Source: CAYZWU01 sp964482235 (lineage in GTDB: Bacteria; Planctomycetota; B15-G4; CAYZWU01). Taken from it: a stretch of 64,000 nt of DNA. The DNA is taken from contig CAYZWU010000032.1 of NCBI GenBank assembly GCA_964482235.1, forward strand, positions 1-64,000. The letters are read 5' to 3'. A program made the translations under genes and the position numbers. Shown in pieces: positions 10,133 to 19,582 of this stretch (positions within the stretch are counted from its first letter, which is position 1; every line of letters starts with the position of its first letter). The notes beneath the pieces are model-generated. The model was not told where the DNA came from. It worked only from the letters and a program-made list of their open reading frames with translations, and ran no database searches.

Positions 10133-10206
10133 CGGGCGGGCCTGTTTTCGAATTGATATCATCCCCCCGAGCTCCATCCCGACCTCGCTACCCGGAAGGC
10201 GGCTTC

Positions 10207-11757
10207 ATGAAGAGTGTCAGCATCCTGAACGATGTTCTCGGTCCGGTGATGCGCGGCCCGTCGAGCTCTCACACGGCCGCGTCGTACCATCTTGCCGCCC
10301 TCCTCGGTTCCCTCTTCGACGATGAGATCGAGGAAGCCCGGTTCACCTTCGACAGCAAAGGCTCCTACGGAGAGGTCTATCGCCAGCAAGGGGCGGACCT
10401 GGCATTCGCCATGGGATTCCTCGGCTGGCCGATAACGGATTCCCGCTTTCCCCGCGCTCTCGAACTGGCCGCCGCCGAGGGGATCAAGCTCCGCTTTGCC
10501 GTCGAGAGCCTCCAGTCCGCAGACCATCCCAACGTGGTGGCGATCTCGCTCCGGGGGCGGAAGGGACGGAAGCTCGAGGCCGTGGGCTGCTCCACCGGCG
10601 GCGGCGGCGTGGAGATCAGATCGCTGCAGGGATGGCCCGTGCAGCTCACGGGTAAGAGCCACGAGATCGCCGTGGAAGGCGACTGTCCCTCGGAAGAGGC
10701 GGCCCGGCGCATCCTCCTGGCCGGCGACGAGGCAGCCGAGGAAGCGGTGCGGCATTGCCGGGGAGAAAGGTTCTTCTGTTCCATCCGGCGGCGGACGCCG
10801 CTGTCGAGCGAACAGGCGGCGAAGCTCGAGTCGCTGCCCGGCCTCTCCAGGCTGTGGATCGGAGCACCGGTCTTTCGCGTCAAGCAGGGCCCCCCTCTCT
10901 TCGCCGGCGCCGAGGAGATGATCGCCGCGGCCGAGAGGGAGGAGGACTCCCTCGGACGGACGGCCCTGCGTCACGAATCGAGCCTTCTCGGCCTGTCCGC
11001 CGACGCGGTGCTGGCCGAGATCGAGGAGCGGATAGGCATCATGCGCGCCGCCGTTCACGACGGTCTCGGCAGCGACCTTGCGCCCATGCAGCTCCTCCAG
11101 CACAGGGCTGCCGACATCTTCGCCGCCGAGGCTGCGGGAAAAACGGCCGTCGGCGGCCTGCACACGCGCGCCGCGGCCAGAGCGCTGGCCGCCATGCAGG
11201 TGAACTGCGGCATGGGTGTGGTCTGCTCCGCGCCCACGGCCGGCTCGGCCGGCGTGCTGCCCGCCGTCCTGACCACGCTGATCGAGGAGAAGAAGGCGTC
11301 CGACGAGGCGATCGCCCGGGCCCTCCTGGCTGCCGGCGCCATCGGGGTGATCGTTGCGGAGAGAGCGACCTTTGCGGCGGAAACAGCCGGCTGCCAGGTC
11401 GAGATCGGCGCTGCGGGTGCGATGGCGGCCGCCGCGGTGGTCGACTTTGCGCAGGGAACGGCGGCCCAGGCCGCAGACGCTGCCGCGATCTCCTTCCAGA
11501 ACACCATGGGCTCGGTGTGCGACCTGGTGCAGGGCATCGTGGAGATACCGTGCCACACCCGCAACGCCGCCGCCGCATCGTCGGCCTTCGTCTGCGCCGA
11601 CATGATCCTGGGCGGCTACGAGAATCCCATCCCCCTGGACGACACGATCGACGCGGTCTTTGCCGTGGGCAAGGCCCTTCCCCGGGAGCTGAAGGTCACT
11701 GCGCTGGGCGGGCTGGCGGCCACGCCCTCGGCCAGAAGGTTGAAACGGTTGAGATGA
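10207..11757 (+). CDS. sdaA: L-serine ammonia-lyase, Fe-S dependent (fused beta-alpha)
   Basis: A 516-aa serine dehydratase converting L-serine to pyruvate and ammonia. The beta domain opens with the family signature GPSSSHTA at about residue 19. The alpha domain carries the three cluster cysteines in the contexts AGCQVEIG, SVCDLVQG and EIPCHTRNA. Domain order and length match single-chain bacterial enzymes. The ATG at 10207 has a GGAAGG site; the frame is open upstream but overlaps the preceding terminator. A gap of only 23 bases to the S9 peptidase gene suggests co-transcription, consistent with peptide and amino-acid catabolism. Confidence 0.93.
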   Translation: MKSVSILNDVLGPVMRGPSSSHTAASYHLAALLGSLFDDEIEEARFTFDSKGSYGEVYRQQGADLAFAMGFLGWPITDSRFPRALELAAAEGIKLRFAVESLQSADHPNVVAISLRGRKGRKLEAVGCSTGGGGVEIRSLQGWPVQLTGKSHEIAVEGDCPSEEAARRILLAGDEAAEEAVRHCRGERFFCSIRRRTPLSSEQAAKLESLPGLSRLWIGAPVFRVKQGPPLFAGAEEMIAAAEREEDSLGRTALRHESSLLGLSADAVLAEIEERIGIMRAAVHDGLGSDLAPMQLLQHRAADIFAAEAAGKTAVGGLHTRAAARALAAMQVNCGMGVVCSAPTAGSAGVLPAVLTTLIEEKKASDEAIARALLAAGAIGVIVAERATFAAETAGCQVEIGAAGAMAAAAVVDFAQGTAAQAADAAAISFQNTMGSVCDLVQGIVEIPCHTRNAAAASSAFVCADMILGGYENPIPLDDTIDAVFAVGKALPRELKVTALGGLAATPSARRLKRLR

Positions 11758-11780
11758 CCTTTGCTCAATAAGAAGGTGAC

Positions 11781-14072
11781 ATGGAGATCGTGATGAAGAA
11801 GTGTGGCTTGACCTGGTTCCTTTTCCTCTTCGCCCTCGCACCCCTTTGCGCACAAACGGAATCTCCGTCGGACCTGACCCTGGACAGGCTCTTCAAGTCC
11901 GGCGAGTTCCGGTCGAAAGGCTTCGGCCCGGCGCGCTGGGTCGACGGCGGCACGGGCTACACCACCCTCGAACCGTCGCGGGCGAGGACTGTCGGCCGCG
12001 ACCCGTCGCGGGAAAAGCAAGGCGGCCGTGACATCGTCTGCTACGAGACGGCCTCGGGCAAGCGCACGATCCTGGTGCCGGCCGCGCGCCTCGTTCCTTC
12101 GGGCGAGGAGAAGCCGCTTCACATCGCGGACTACCACTGGTCCCCGGACGGCAAGAAGCTCCTCGTCTTCACCAACACGAAGCGCGTCTGGCGATATCAC
12201 ACACGGGGCGACTACTGGGTGCTCGACCTCGAGAGACATGAGCTCCGGAAGATCGGCCGCTCGCTGGAGCCGTCCACGCTGATGTTCGCCAAGTTCGCTC
12301 CAGACAGCCGGCGCGTGGGCTTCGTCTGCAAGAACGACCTCTTCGTGGAGGATCTGGCGGGCGGGACCATCCGCCGGCTGACGGACACCGGCTCGGACAG
12401 GTTGAGCAACGGGACCTTCGACTGGGTCTACGAGGAGGAGTTCTCCCTGCGAGACGGTTTCCGGTTCAGCCCCGACGGGCGCTGGATCGCCTACTGGCAG
12501 ATCGATGCGGCGGGGATCGAGACCTTCAACCTGATCAACAACACGGACACGACCTATCCTCGCCTGAAACCCGTGCTCTATCCCAAGGCCGGCACGACGA
12601 ACCCCTCCTGCCGCGTGGGCGTGATCCCGGCCGAGGGCGGCGAGACGCAATGGCTCGCCGTCCCCGGCGATCGGAGGGAGAACTACATCGCCCGCATGGA
12701 GTGGGCGGCGAACTCCGACGAGGTGGTGCTGCAGCAGTTCAACAGGCTGCAGAACACGAACAGGATGATGCTCGGCCGCCGCGACAGCGGCGAGGTGCGC
12801 GTCATCTTGACGGAGAGGGACGACGCCTGGGTCGAGGTCCACGACGACCTGAAGTGGCTCGAAGGGGGCGAACGATTCATCTGGGTGAGCGAGAGGGACG
12901 GCTGGCAGCACGCCTACATCGTCTCGCGATCGGGCGACGAGGTCCTGTGCCTCACTCCCGGGCCGTACGACGTGATCCGCATCGTGCATGTCGACGATGC
13001 CGGAGGCTGGCTCTACTTCATCGCCTCGCCGGACAGCGCGGCGAAGCGTTTCCTGTTCCGCGTTTCGCTCGACGGCAGGGGAGAGGCGAAGCGCCTCACG
13101 CCGGAAGGAGCCGGCGGCACGCACTCCTACCAGATCTCTCCCGATGCCGCGTGGGCCCTGCACACCGCGTCGTCCTTCGGCGTCCCGCCGACTGTGAGCC
13201 TCGTGCGCCTCCCATCCCACCGGCGCATCCGCGTCCTCGAGGACAACGAAGCCCTCGGCAGCAGGATCGACGCGCTGGACCGGGGCGAGGAATCGTTCTT
13301 CCGGATCGCCATCAGCGACGAGACGGAGCTCGACGGGTGGATGATCAAGCCGCCGGGCTTCGACAGCAAGAAGCGCTACCCTTTGCTCTTCTACGTCTAC
13401 GGCGAACCGGCCGGCCAGACCGTGCTCGACCGCTGGGGCGGGCAGTATTACCTCTGGCACCTCCTCCTCGCCCGGAAGGGGTACGTGATCGTCAGCGTGG
13501 ACAACAGGGGAACGCCCGCGCCGCGGGGGCGCGCCTGGCGCAAGTGCGTCTACGAGAAGGTGGGCCTCCTTCCCTCGCAGGATCAGGCTGCCGCGGCCCG
13601 GGCAATCTGCGCCAGGTGGCCGTGGATCGATCCCGCCCGCATCGGGATCTGGGGGTGGAGCGGCGGCGGATCGATGAGCATGAACGCGATCTTCCGCTAC
13701 CCCGACATCTATTCCACTGCCATGGCCATCGCCACGGTGCCGGATCAGCGCCTCTACGACACGATCTACATCGAACGCTACATGGGCCTGCCGCAGACCA
13801 ACAGGGAGGCCTACCGGCTGGGTTCGCCCATCACCTTCGCCGATCGGCTCGAGGGGAATCTTCTCATCGTGCACGGCACGGGCGACGACAACTGCCACTA
13901 CCAGGGAGTGGAGCGGCTGATCAACGAGCTGATCCGCCACAACAAGAAGTTCACCATGATGGCCTATCCCAACCGCGGCCACTCGATCTACGAGGGCGAG
14001 AACACGACGCGCCACCTCTTCACGCTGCTCACCGGCTATCTCGAGGAGAACATGCCTCCCGGGCCGCGGTGA
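11781..14072 (+). CDS. Exported S9 peptidase, DPP-IV type (second copy)
   Basis: A 763-aa protein with a signal peptide (MKKCGLTWFLFLF from the second Met), a DPPIV_N beta-propeller and a C-terminal hydrolase. The nucleophile motif is GWSGGG at about residue 625, with GTGDDNCH at about 700 and RGHSIYEG at about 733 giving the Asp and His. Closest architecture is bacterial dipeptidyl peptidase IV. Starts at 11781 (AAGGTG site) or 11793 (GGAG inside the first codons) are both plausible. It sits directly behind the serine dehydratase gene. Confidence 0.93.
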   Translation: MEIVMKKCGLTWFLFLFALAPLCAQTESPSDLTLDRLFKSGEFRSKGFGPARWVDGGTGYTTLEPSRARTVGRDPSREKQGGRDIVCYETASGKRTILVPAARLVPSGEEKPLHIADYHWSPDGKKLLVFTNTKRVWRYHTRGDYWVLDLERHELRKIGRSLEPSTLMFAKFAPDSRRVGFVCKNDLFVEDLAGGTIRRLTDTGSDRLSNGTFDWVYEEEFSLRDGFRFSPDGRWIAYWQIDAAGIETFNLINNTDTTYPRLKPVLYPKAGTTNPSCRVGVIPAEGGETQWLAVPGDRRENYIARMEWAANSDEVVLQQFNRLQNTNRMMLGRRDSGEVRVILTERDDAWVEVHDDLKWLEGGERFIWVSERDGWQHAYIVSRSGDEVLCLTPGPYDVIRIVHVDDAGGWLYFIASPDSAAKRFLFRVSLDGRGEAKRLTPEGAGGTHSYQISPDAAWALHTASSFGVPPTVSLVRLPSHRRIRVLEDNEALGSRIDALDRGEESFFRIAISDETELDGWMIKPPGFDSKKRYPLLFYVYGEPAGQTVLDRWGGQYYLWHLLLARKGYVIVSVDNRGTPAPRGRAWRKCVYEKVGLLPSQDQAAAARAICARWPWIDPARIGIWGWSGGGSMSMNAIFRYPDIYSTAMAIATVPDQRLYDTIYIERYMGLPQTNREAYRLGSPITFADRLEGNLLIVHGTGDDNCHYQGVERLINELIRHNKKFTMMAYPNRGHSIYEGENTTRHLFTLLTGYLEENMPPGPR

Positions 14073-14096
14073 CCTTCGACCGGGGTGACTTCGTGC

Positions 14097-14151
14097 AAAA
14101 AAAAACCGCGCCGGCAGGAAGGGCGACCTTCCGCCGGCGCGGCTTGTTTTT
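14097..14151. terminator. Bidirectional terminator
   Basis: A 10-bp GC stem (14106-14115 with 14133-14142), preceded by a run of A and followed by a T-rich tail, between convergent S9 peptidase and asnA genes. Confidence 0.88.
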
Positions 14152-14167
14152 CGTCAACAGTCCTCTG

Positions 14168-15295
14168 CTACTGCAGGACGTGGATGTTCTTCTTGGCGCA
14201 GATCTCCTTCAGCTGATCGGGCCAGAGGGTCACGCTGCACTCGCCGAGGTGGGCGGTCCGCAGGAGGTACATGTAGGTGCGCGACTGGCCGATGCCGCCG
14301 CCGATGGACAGGGGGATCTCGTCGTTCAGGATCGCCTGGTGGTAAGGCAGCTCGAGATCCTTCTCGAGTCCGGCCATCTTCATCTGCTCGACAAGCGTCT
14401 CCTTGGTGACGCGGACGCCCATGGACGTGAGCTCGTGGCGGCGGTGCGTCACGGGGTTCCAGACGAGGATGTCGCCGTTGAGGCCGTGCATCGTCTCATC
14501 GCCCTTGGTGACCGTCTCGGTGATCCAGTCGTCGTAGTCCGCGGCGCGCATCTCGTGGGGGTAGCCGTCCTTCAGGGGCCAGCCGATGCCGTAGATGAAG
14601 ACACCCGGGTATTCCTGGATGATCCTCGTCTCCCGCTGCTTCCGCGGCAGGTCGGGATACTTCTCCAGGATCTCCTCGGCGTGGATGAAGGTCAGCTCCT
14701 CGGGAAGATCGGGATACTTGTCGGTCTTCAGTTCGGGAAACTCCTCGCGCACCATCCGGCTGGCGCCGTAGATCACCTTCCAGATCTTCTTCACCACGTC
14801 GGTGAGGAAGTCGAGGTTGCGCTGATCGGGGGTGATCACCTTCTCCCAGTCCCACTGGTCCACGTACGAGCTGTGGTCGTGATCGAGGAAGTAGTCCTTG
14901 CGCACGGCGCGCATGTCGGTGTTGATCCCCTCGCCGACCTGGCAGTCGAAGAGCTTGAGGGCCATTCTTTTCCACTTGGTGGCCGCCTGGACGACCTGGG
15001 CGTTGAGTCGCTTCTCAAGGCCGAGACCGCAGGGAAACTCGACGGGGGTGCGCGAGCCGTCGCGGTCCAGCATGTCATTGACACCGCTCTCGCGCGTCAC
15101 GATCAGCGGAACCTGGACCAGCTGGAGGTTGAGCGCCTCGGCAAGACCCTTCTCGATGTACTCCTTGATCATGAAAAGGGCTTTCATCCTCCTCTTCGGG
15201 GGGAGAAGCGGTTCGTAATCAGTGGGGAGGATCTTCTCCACCTCCTCGTAGGTACTGATGCCGGGCCCTGCCAAGTCAGCTTTCTTGTCATTCAT
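14168..15295 (-). CDS. asnA: Aspartate-ammonia ligase (AsnA type)
   Basis: A 375-aa ammonia-dependent asparagine synthetase making asparagine from aspartate, ammonia and ATP. Family blocks are clear: the class-II synthetase-like motif SIGGGIGQSRTYMYLLR near residue 340, and WNPVTHRRHELTSMGVRV near 290. The ATG at 15295 follows a GGAGAGAAGG site; 20 upstream in-frame residues are discarded. It is somewhat longer than the 330-residue E. coli enzyme. It stands alone between a terminator and the divergent sigma factor gene. Confidence 0.95.
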   Translation of the reverse strand: MNDKKADLAGPGISTYEEVEKILPTDYEPLLPPKRRMKALFMIKEYIEKGLAEALNLQLVQVPLIVTRESGVNDMLDRDGSRTPVEFPCGLGLEKRLNAQVVQAATKWKRMALKLFDCQVGEGINTDMRAVRKDYFLDHDHSSYVDQWDWEKVITPDQRNLDFLTDVVKKIWKVIYGASRMVREEFPELKTDKYPDLPEELTFIHAEEILEKYPDLPRKQRETRIIQEYPGVFIYGIGWPLKDGYPHEMRAADYDDWITETVTKGDETMHGLNGDILVWNPVTHRRHELTSMGVRVTKETLVEQMKMAGLEKDLELPYHQAILNDEIPLSIGGGIGQSRTYMYLLRTAHLGECSVTLWPDQLKEICAKKNIHVLQ

Positions 15296-15544
15296 TTCCT
15301 TCTCTCCACGTTGCCTGAAATATAAAAAAGAATGGTGATCGAAACACGCTACCACCGGGGATCTGGCTTGGCAAGCCCATTTCCAGCCGCTCGAGGAGTG
15401 CGGGAAATCGTGTCGGATTTCATTGCCCCTCTTTTACCGAGAATAATGTAAAACATGACAGAGATGGTTTTCAGGACGATCACGGATTGCGGATTCCGAA
15501 GTAATTCCGATGCCGCGGCCGTGATCCTTCGGAAAGAGCAAGCC

Positions 15545-16111
15545 ATGAGCGACATCACCCGGATCATAAGCGAGGTGAAGAAGGGCGACAGCCGCGCCAC
15601 GGACAGGCTGCTGGCCATGGTCTACGACGAGCTGAGAACGCTGGCCGCCAGAAAGATCGCCAACGAGAAACCGGGACACACCCTGCAGGCCACGGCCCTC
15701 GTTCACGAAGCCTATCTGCGGCTTCTCGGCAGCGAGGCCGGCGGCTGGGATAACTCGGCCTACTTCTTCTCCGCAGCAGCGGAAGCGATGCGGCGGATCC
15801 TCGTCGAGTCGGCGCGGCGCAAGGCCCGGCTGAAGCACGGGGGCGGCCTCAAGAAACGCGAGGTCGACGAGGGTGACGCCATCACCCTGCCCGATCCCGA
15901 CAACCTGATCGCCGTTGACGAGGCGCTCGAGCGGCTGGCCCGCGAGGACGAGGTCAAGGCCGACCTGGTGAAGCTCCGCTACTTCGCCGGCTTGACGATC
16001 GAGCAGGCGGGACGCGTCCTCGGGATCTCCCGCGCCACGGCGGCCCGCTACTGGACCTTTGCCCGCACATGGCTCTTCAACGAGTTGAACAGGGACGAGG
16101 AGCGCGGCTAG
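15545..16111 (+). CDS. ECF sigma factor, TIGR02999-like
   Basis: A 188-aa ECF sigma-70 protein. Region 2 spans about residues 5-90 (LLAMVYDELRTLAARK, LVHEAYLRLLG) and region 4 about 130-180, with the helix-turn-helix phrase LTIEQAGRVLGISRATAARYW. The layout matches the TIGR02999 group, which usually sits next to a TPR Ser/Thr kinase, as here (85 bases downstream). No zinc-finger anti-sigma gene is adjacent, so the kinase is the likely regulator; that is inferred from context. The start at 15545 has a GGAAAGAG site. Confidence 0.9.
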   Translation: MSDITRIISEVKKGDSRATDRLLAMVYDELRTLAARKIANEKPGHTLQATALVHEAYLRLLGSEAGGWDNSAYFFSAAAEAMRRILVESARRKARLKHGGGLKKREVDEGDAITLPDPDNLIAVDEALERLAREDEVKADLVKLRYFAGLTIEQAGRVLGISRATAARYWTFARTWLFNELNRDEERG

Positions 16112-16196
16112 AAAAATTCGCCCGATGAGACGTTCTTCTCTCCAACGGCGCATTGATAGGTAGTGAAAACGGCAACAGCACCCAGGGAAAGCTATT

Positions 16197-19100
16197 GTGA
16201 GCAAGAAAGAGCTCGACAAACTGGAAAATCTGTTCAGCTCCGCCCTTGCGAGAGAGACGCCCGCCGACCGGATGGCGTTTCTCGACAGGGTCTGCCAGGA
16301 TGATCCCGATTCCAGGGACCGGGTGATGGAGCTGCTCGAGGCGCACGACAGGGTCGGTTCGTTCCTGGAAACCCCTCCGGTCGATACCGGAGCGGTAATG
16401 GCATCGCCGGAAATGGACGAGGCGCCCGGAACAAGGATCGGGCGGTACAAGATCCTCCAGAAGCTGGGCGAGGGCGGGTTCGGAACCGTTCACATGGCGG
16501 AGCAGGAAGAGCCTGTCCAGCGCAAGGTGGCGCTCAAGATCATCAAGCTGGGGATGGACACGAAGCAGGTCATCGCCCGGTTCGAGGTGGAGCAGCAGGC
16601 CCTGGCCATGATGGATCACCCCAACATCGCCAGGGTGCTCGATGCAGGCGCCACGAAGACGGGCAGGCCCTACTTCGTGATGGAGCTCGTCAAGGGCATC
16701 ACGATCACCGATTACTGCAACCAGAACAGGCTTCCCCTGCGTGAGCGCCTCGAGCTGATCCAGCCGGTCTGCCATGCCGTGCAGCACGCCCACCAGAAGG
16801 GAATCATCCACCGCGATCTCAAGCCGAACAACGTCCTGGTGTCGGTGCACGAGGACATGCCCGTTCCCAAGGTGATCGATTTCGGCATCGCCAAGGCCAC
16901 GAACCAGCGATTGACCGAAAAGACGTTCTATACCGAGTTCCGGCAGTTTCTCGGCACGCCGGAATACATGAGCCCCGACCAGGCCGATGTCAGCGGCCTG
17001 GACATGGACACGCGGACCGACATCTACTCGCTCGGCGTGCTCCTCTACGAGCTTCTCACCGGGACAACGCCTTTCCATGCCGCGTCGCTGCGCGAAACAT
17101 CGCTGGAGGAGATCAGGCGGATCATCCGGGAGGTGGAGCCGCCGCGGATGTCGCAGCGACTGCAGTCCCTTTCCACGGCGAAGGAGAAGCATGACGGCGC
17201 CATGCCGGTCCACGGCGATCCGCAGACGCTCTCGCGCCAGGTCCGCGGCGACCTCGACTGGATCGCGATGAAGGCGATGGAGAAGGACCGCACGCGGCGC
17301 TACGCGACGGCCAAGGATCTGGCCGACGACATCGAGCGCTTTCTTCGGCACGAGCCCGTCCAGGCCGGTCCCCCGGGGATGGCCTACAAGTTCACGAAGT
17401 TCGTCCGACGCCACAGGGCGGCCGTTGCAGTCGGCTCGATCGTCGTGGCTGCCCTGCTGGCCGGGCTCTCGCTGGCCACCAAGGGTCTCGTCGAGTCCAA
17501 CAAGGCCCAGGCCGTGCTCGAGGTTGGACGCAACGCGGCCGAGGAAGCCCGCGCGAGCGAGGAGAAGCAGCGCGCCCTGGCAGAGGCCAAGGCGGCCGAG
17601 GCCGGCCGGGAGGCGGCCCGGTGCAGGACCGTGAGCCGTTTCCTCGAGGAGATGCTGCGTTCCGTGGACCCGAACAAGATCCAGGGACGCGAAGTCTCCA
17701 TGCGCTACGTGCTCGACGAGGCGGTCAAGAAGATCGAGGCCGGCGGCTTCTCCGATCAGCCCGAAGCCGAAGCCTCGGTCCGCCTGGCGCTCGGCGAGAC
17801 CTACAGGACGCTCGGCCTCTACGACGCAGCTGAGGGGAACGTGCGTGCCGCCAGATCGATCTGGTGCCAGCTGTTCGGCGAAGAGCACCGGGACACGCTC
17901 CGGGCGGACCGCATTCTCGCCGGCCTGCTCCGGCATGAGAGCCGCTTCGCCGAGGCCGAGATACTCCTCCGCAAGACGGCTGACACGCAGCGCCGCGTGC
18001 TCGGCGAGGAAAATCCCGAAACGCTCATCACGCAGACGGAGCTGGCCCTGGCCCTGTGGGGACCGGGGAGATACGAGGAAGCGGAGGATCTGCACAGGAA
18101 GATACTGGAGATCCAGCGCCGGACGATCGGCGAAAACGATGCGGCCGCGGTCAAATCCCTCGCCTATCTGGGCGAGGCATGCCGCGCCCTTGGCAAGACG
18201 GATGAAGCGGAGCCGCTGCTCCGCCGCGCCCTCGAGCTCTGCCGCCAGGTCCTGGGGGACGACCACCCCTTCACCGGATCGGCGATGAACAACCTGGGCA
18301 GGCTTCTCGAGGATCAGGGGCAGGATCAGCAGGCCGAGAAGTACTACCGGCGAACCTACGAGCTGGACAAGCGGGTGCTCGGACCCGATCACCCCGATAC
18401 GGAGATTCCGCTGAACAACCTCCTTCGCGTCCTGCGCAGTCAGGGAAAGACCGGGGAGATCCGCCCCTTTCTTGCCGACCGGCTCGCCGGTTTGAAGCGG
18501 GCGGCGGAGCGCCCCGATGCCACGGCACTCGTTCTTCACGCCTACGCCTGGGAGCTGCTCCACTGCGAAGTCGGGGAGCTGCAGGATCCCGATGAAGCCC
18601 TGCCCCTGGTCCAGCGGGCTGTGGAGCTTCGCGGGTACAGCGACGTCGGGATAGTGGAGACGCTGGCCTTCGCGTACCAGAGAACGGACCGGATCGACAT
18701 GGCCGTCGAGAACCAGCGCCGGGCCATCGCCCTGGCTCGGGACGGCGGTCCATACGACCTGGAGAAGATGCAAAGCCGGCTCGACGACCTTCTTCTGGAT
18801 CAGCGCGGCGTCGCGGTCGTCGATCTCTCGTGGCAGGACCTGATGTCGAACGTGAGCAGGGCGCTGGTGCCTTACACCACCTCCGACACGTCACTCATCC
18901 TCAAAAGCGAGGCGCTCATGGCGGCGGAGCGCTTCGAGGAAGCGGAAGAGGTGCTGCGCGGCTGCATGGCCCTGCGACGGAAGAATCTCTTCGAGGGACA
19001 CTGGCTGATCGCCGAAACGACGAGCCGGCTCGGCAGCGCCATTGCCGGACAGGGGCGATTCGATACGGCCGAATCGATGCTGCTCGACGCTCATGACGCG

Positions 19101-19256
19101 CTCGAGAAAAACCGCCTGGCGACCAGGCAGATCAAGAACCTGTCTATCAAGCGGATCATCGGGCTCTACGAGGCCTGGGAAAAGCCCGACGCCGTCTCCA
19201 GGTGGAAGGAGCAGCTGCACGACAGCGACGGCAACGCAAATGGAACGGAGGAGTGA
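16197..19256 (+). CDS. Ser/Thr protein kinase with C-terminal TPR domain
   Basis: A 1019-aa Hanks-type kinase starting at GTG with an AGGGA site. It has a short N-terminal alpha segment, then a kinase domain at about residues 80-380: glycine loop GEGGFGTV, VALKI lysine, catalytic HRDLKPNN at about 205, DFG at about 227 and GTPEYMSPDQ. A single membrane segment lies at about 408-428, a coiled region follows, and TPR units run to the end (about 500-1000). It is predicted to sit in the inner membrane with the kinase inside the cell. Paired with the upstream ECF sigma gene, it probably controls that sigma factor by phosphorylation. Confidence 0.93.
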   Translation: MSKKELDKLENLFSSALARETPADRMAFLDRVCQDDPDSRDRVMELLEAHDRVGSFLETPPVDTGAVMASPEMDEAPGTRIGRYKILQKLGEGGFGTVHMAEQEEPVQRKVALKIIKLGMDTKQVIARFEVEQQALAMMDHPNIARVLDAGATKTGRPYFVMELVKGITITDYCNQNRLPLRERLELIQPVCHAVQHAHQKGIIHRDLKPNNVLVSVHEDMPVPKVIDFGIAKATNQRLTEKTFYTEFRQFLGTPEYMSPDQADVSGLDMDTRTDIYSLGVLLYELLTGTTPFHAASLRETSLEEIRRIIREVEPPRMSQRLQSLSTAKEKHDGAMPVHGDPQTLSRQVRGDLDWIAMKAMEKDRTRRYATAKDLADDIERFLRHEPVQAGPPGMAYKFTKFVRRHRAAVAVGSIVVAALLAGLSLATKGLVESNKAQAVLEVGRNAAEEARASEEKQRALAEAKAAEAGREAARCRTVSRFLEEMLRSVDPNKIQGREVSMRYVLDEAVKKIEAGGFSDQPEAEASVRLALGETYRTLGLYDAAEGNVRAARSIWCQLFGEEHRDTLRADRILAGLLRHESRFAEAEILLRKTADTQRRVLGEENPETLITQTELALALWGPGRYEEAEDLHRKILEIQRRTIGENDAAAVKSLAYLGEACRALGKTDEAEPLLRRALELCRQVLGDDHPFTGSAMNNLGRLLEDQGQDQQAEKYYRRTYELDKRVLGPDHPDTEIPLNNLLRVLRSQGKTGEIRPFLADRLAGLKRAAERPDATALVLHAYAWELLHCEVGELQDPDEALPLVQRAVELRGYSDVGIVETLAFAYQRTDRIDMAVENQRRAIALARDGGPYDLEKMQSRLDDLLLDQRGVAVVDLSWQDLMSNVSRALVPYTTSDTSLILKSEALMAAERFEEAEEVLRGCMALRRKNLFEGHWLIAETTSRLGSAIAGQGRFDTAESMLLDAHDALEKNRLATRQIKNLSIKRIIGLYEAWEKPDAVSRWKEQLHDSDGNANGTEE

Positions 19257-19582
19257 CAGAAGCCTCCACGCCGTCGCGGAATCTCACCCTGCTTCACCCA
19301 TCAGGAAACAAAATCGGCCGGGATCCATTTTCCCACCCCCCACAACATGACGTAACCATCTCAATCAAAACAAATTAAACGAAACCCGGAGAAAGAACGC
19401 AAAATCAGTGAGACGGTACGATTCCACACGTCGCATTGTACTACAGCTGACTCGTGCCGAGACTTTTCGCCCTGCACGGGAAAGCGGAAAAGGAGCCTGC
19501 CGATCGTACACGGCGGCGGGCTAGGTCGGACGGGGCCGCAAGGCCGAAAGATTCGAAAAATTCTGGTAGAGAAGGAACTGAA
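19257..19582 (+). other. Intergenic leader with two GC hairpins
   Basis: About 325 bases without a convincing gene. The first half is AT-richer. The second half, just before the next start, holds two adjacent predicted hairpins: 19494-19502 with 19514-19522, and GGCC-GCAA-GGCC at 19534-19545. I could not match it to a known riboswitch class. It may be a structured 5' leader of the downstream gene. Confidence 0.35.

Noticed and set aside
12650..15325. Plus-strand frame of 891 codons over the S9 peptidase and asnA
   Set aside because: Crosses a strong terminator and two real genes; composition is that of a shifted frame.
19490..19550. c-di-GMP (GEMM-I) riboswitch in the leader
   Set aside because: Hairpin order and the conserved loop and joiner sequences do not match the class.
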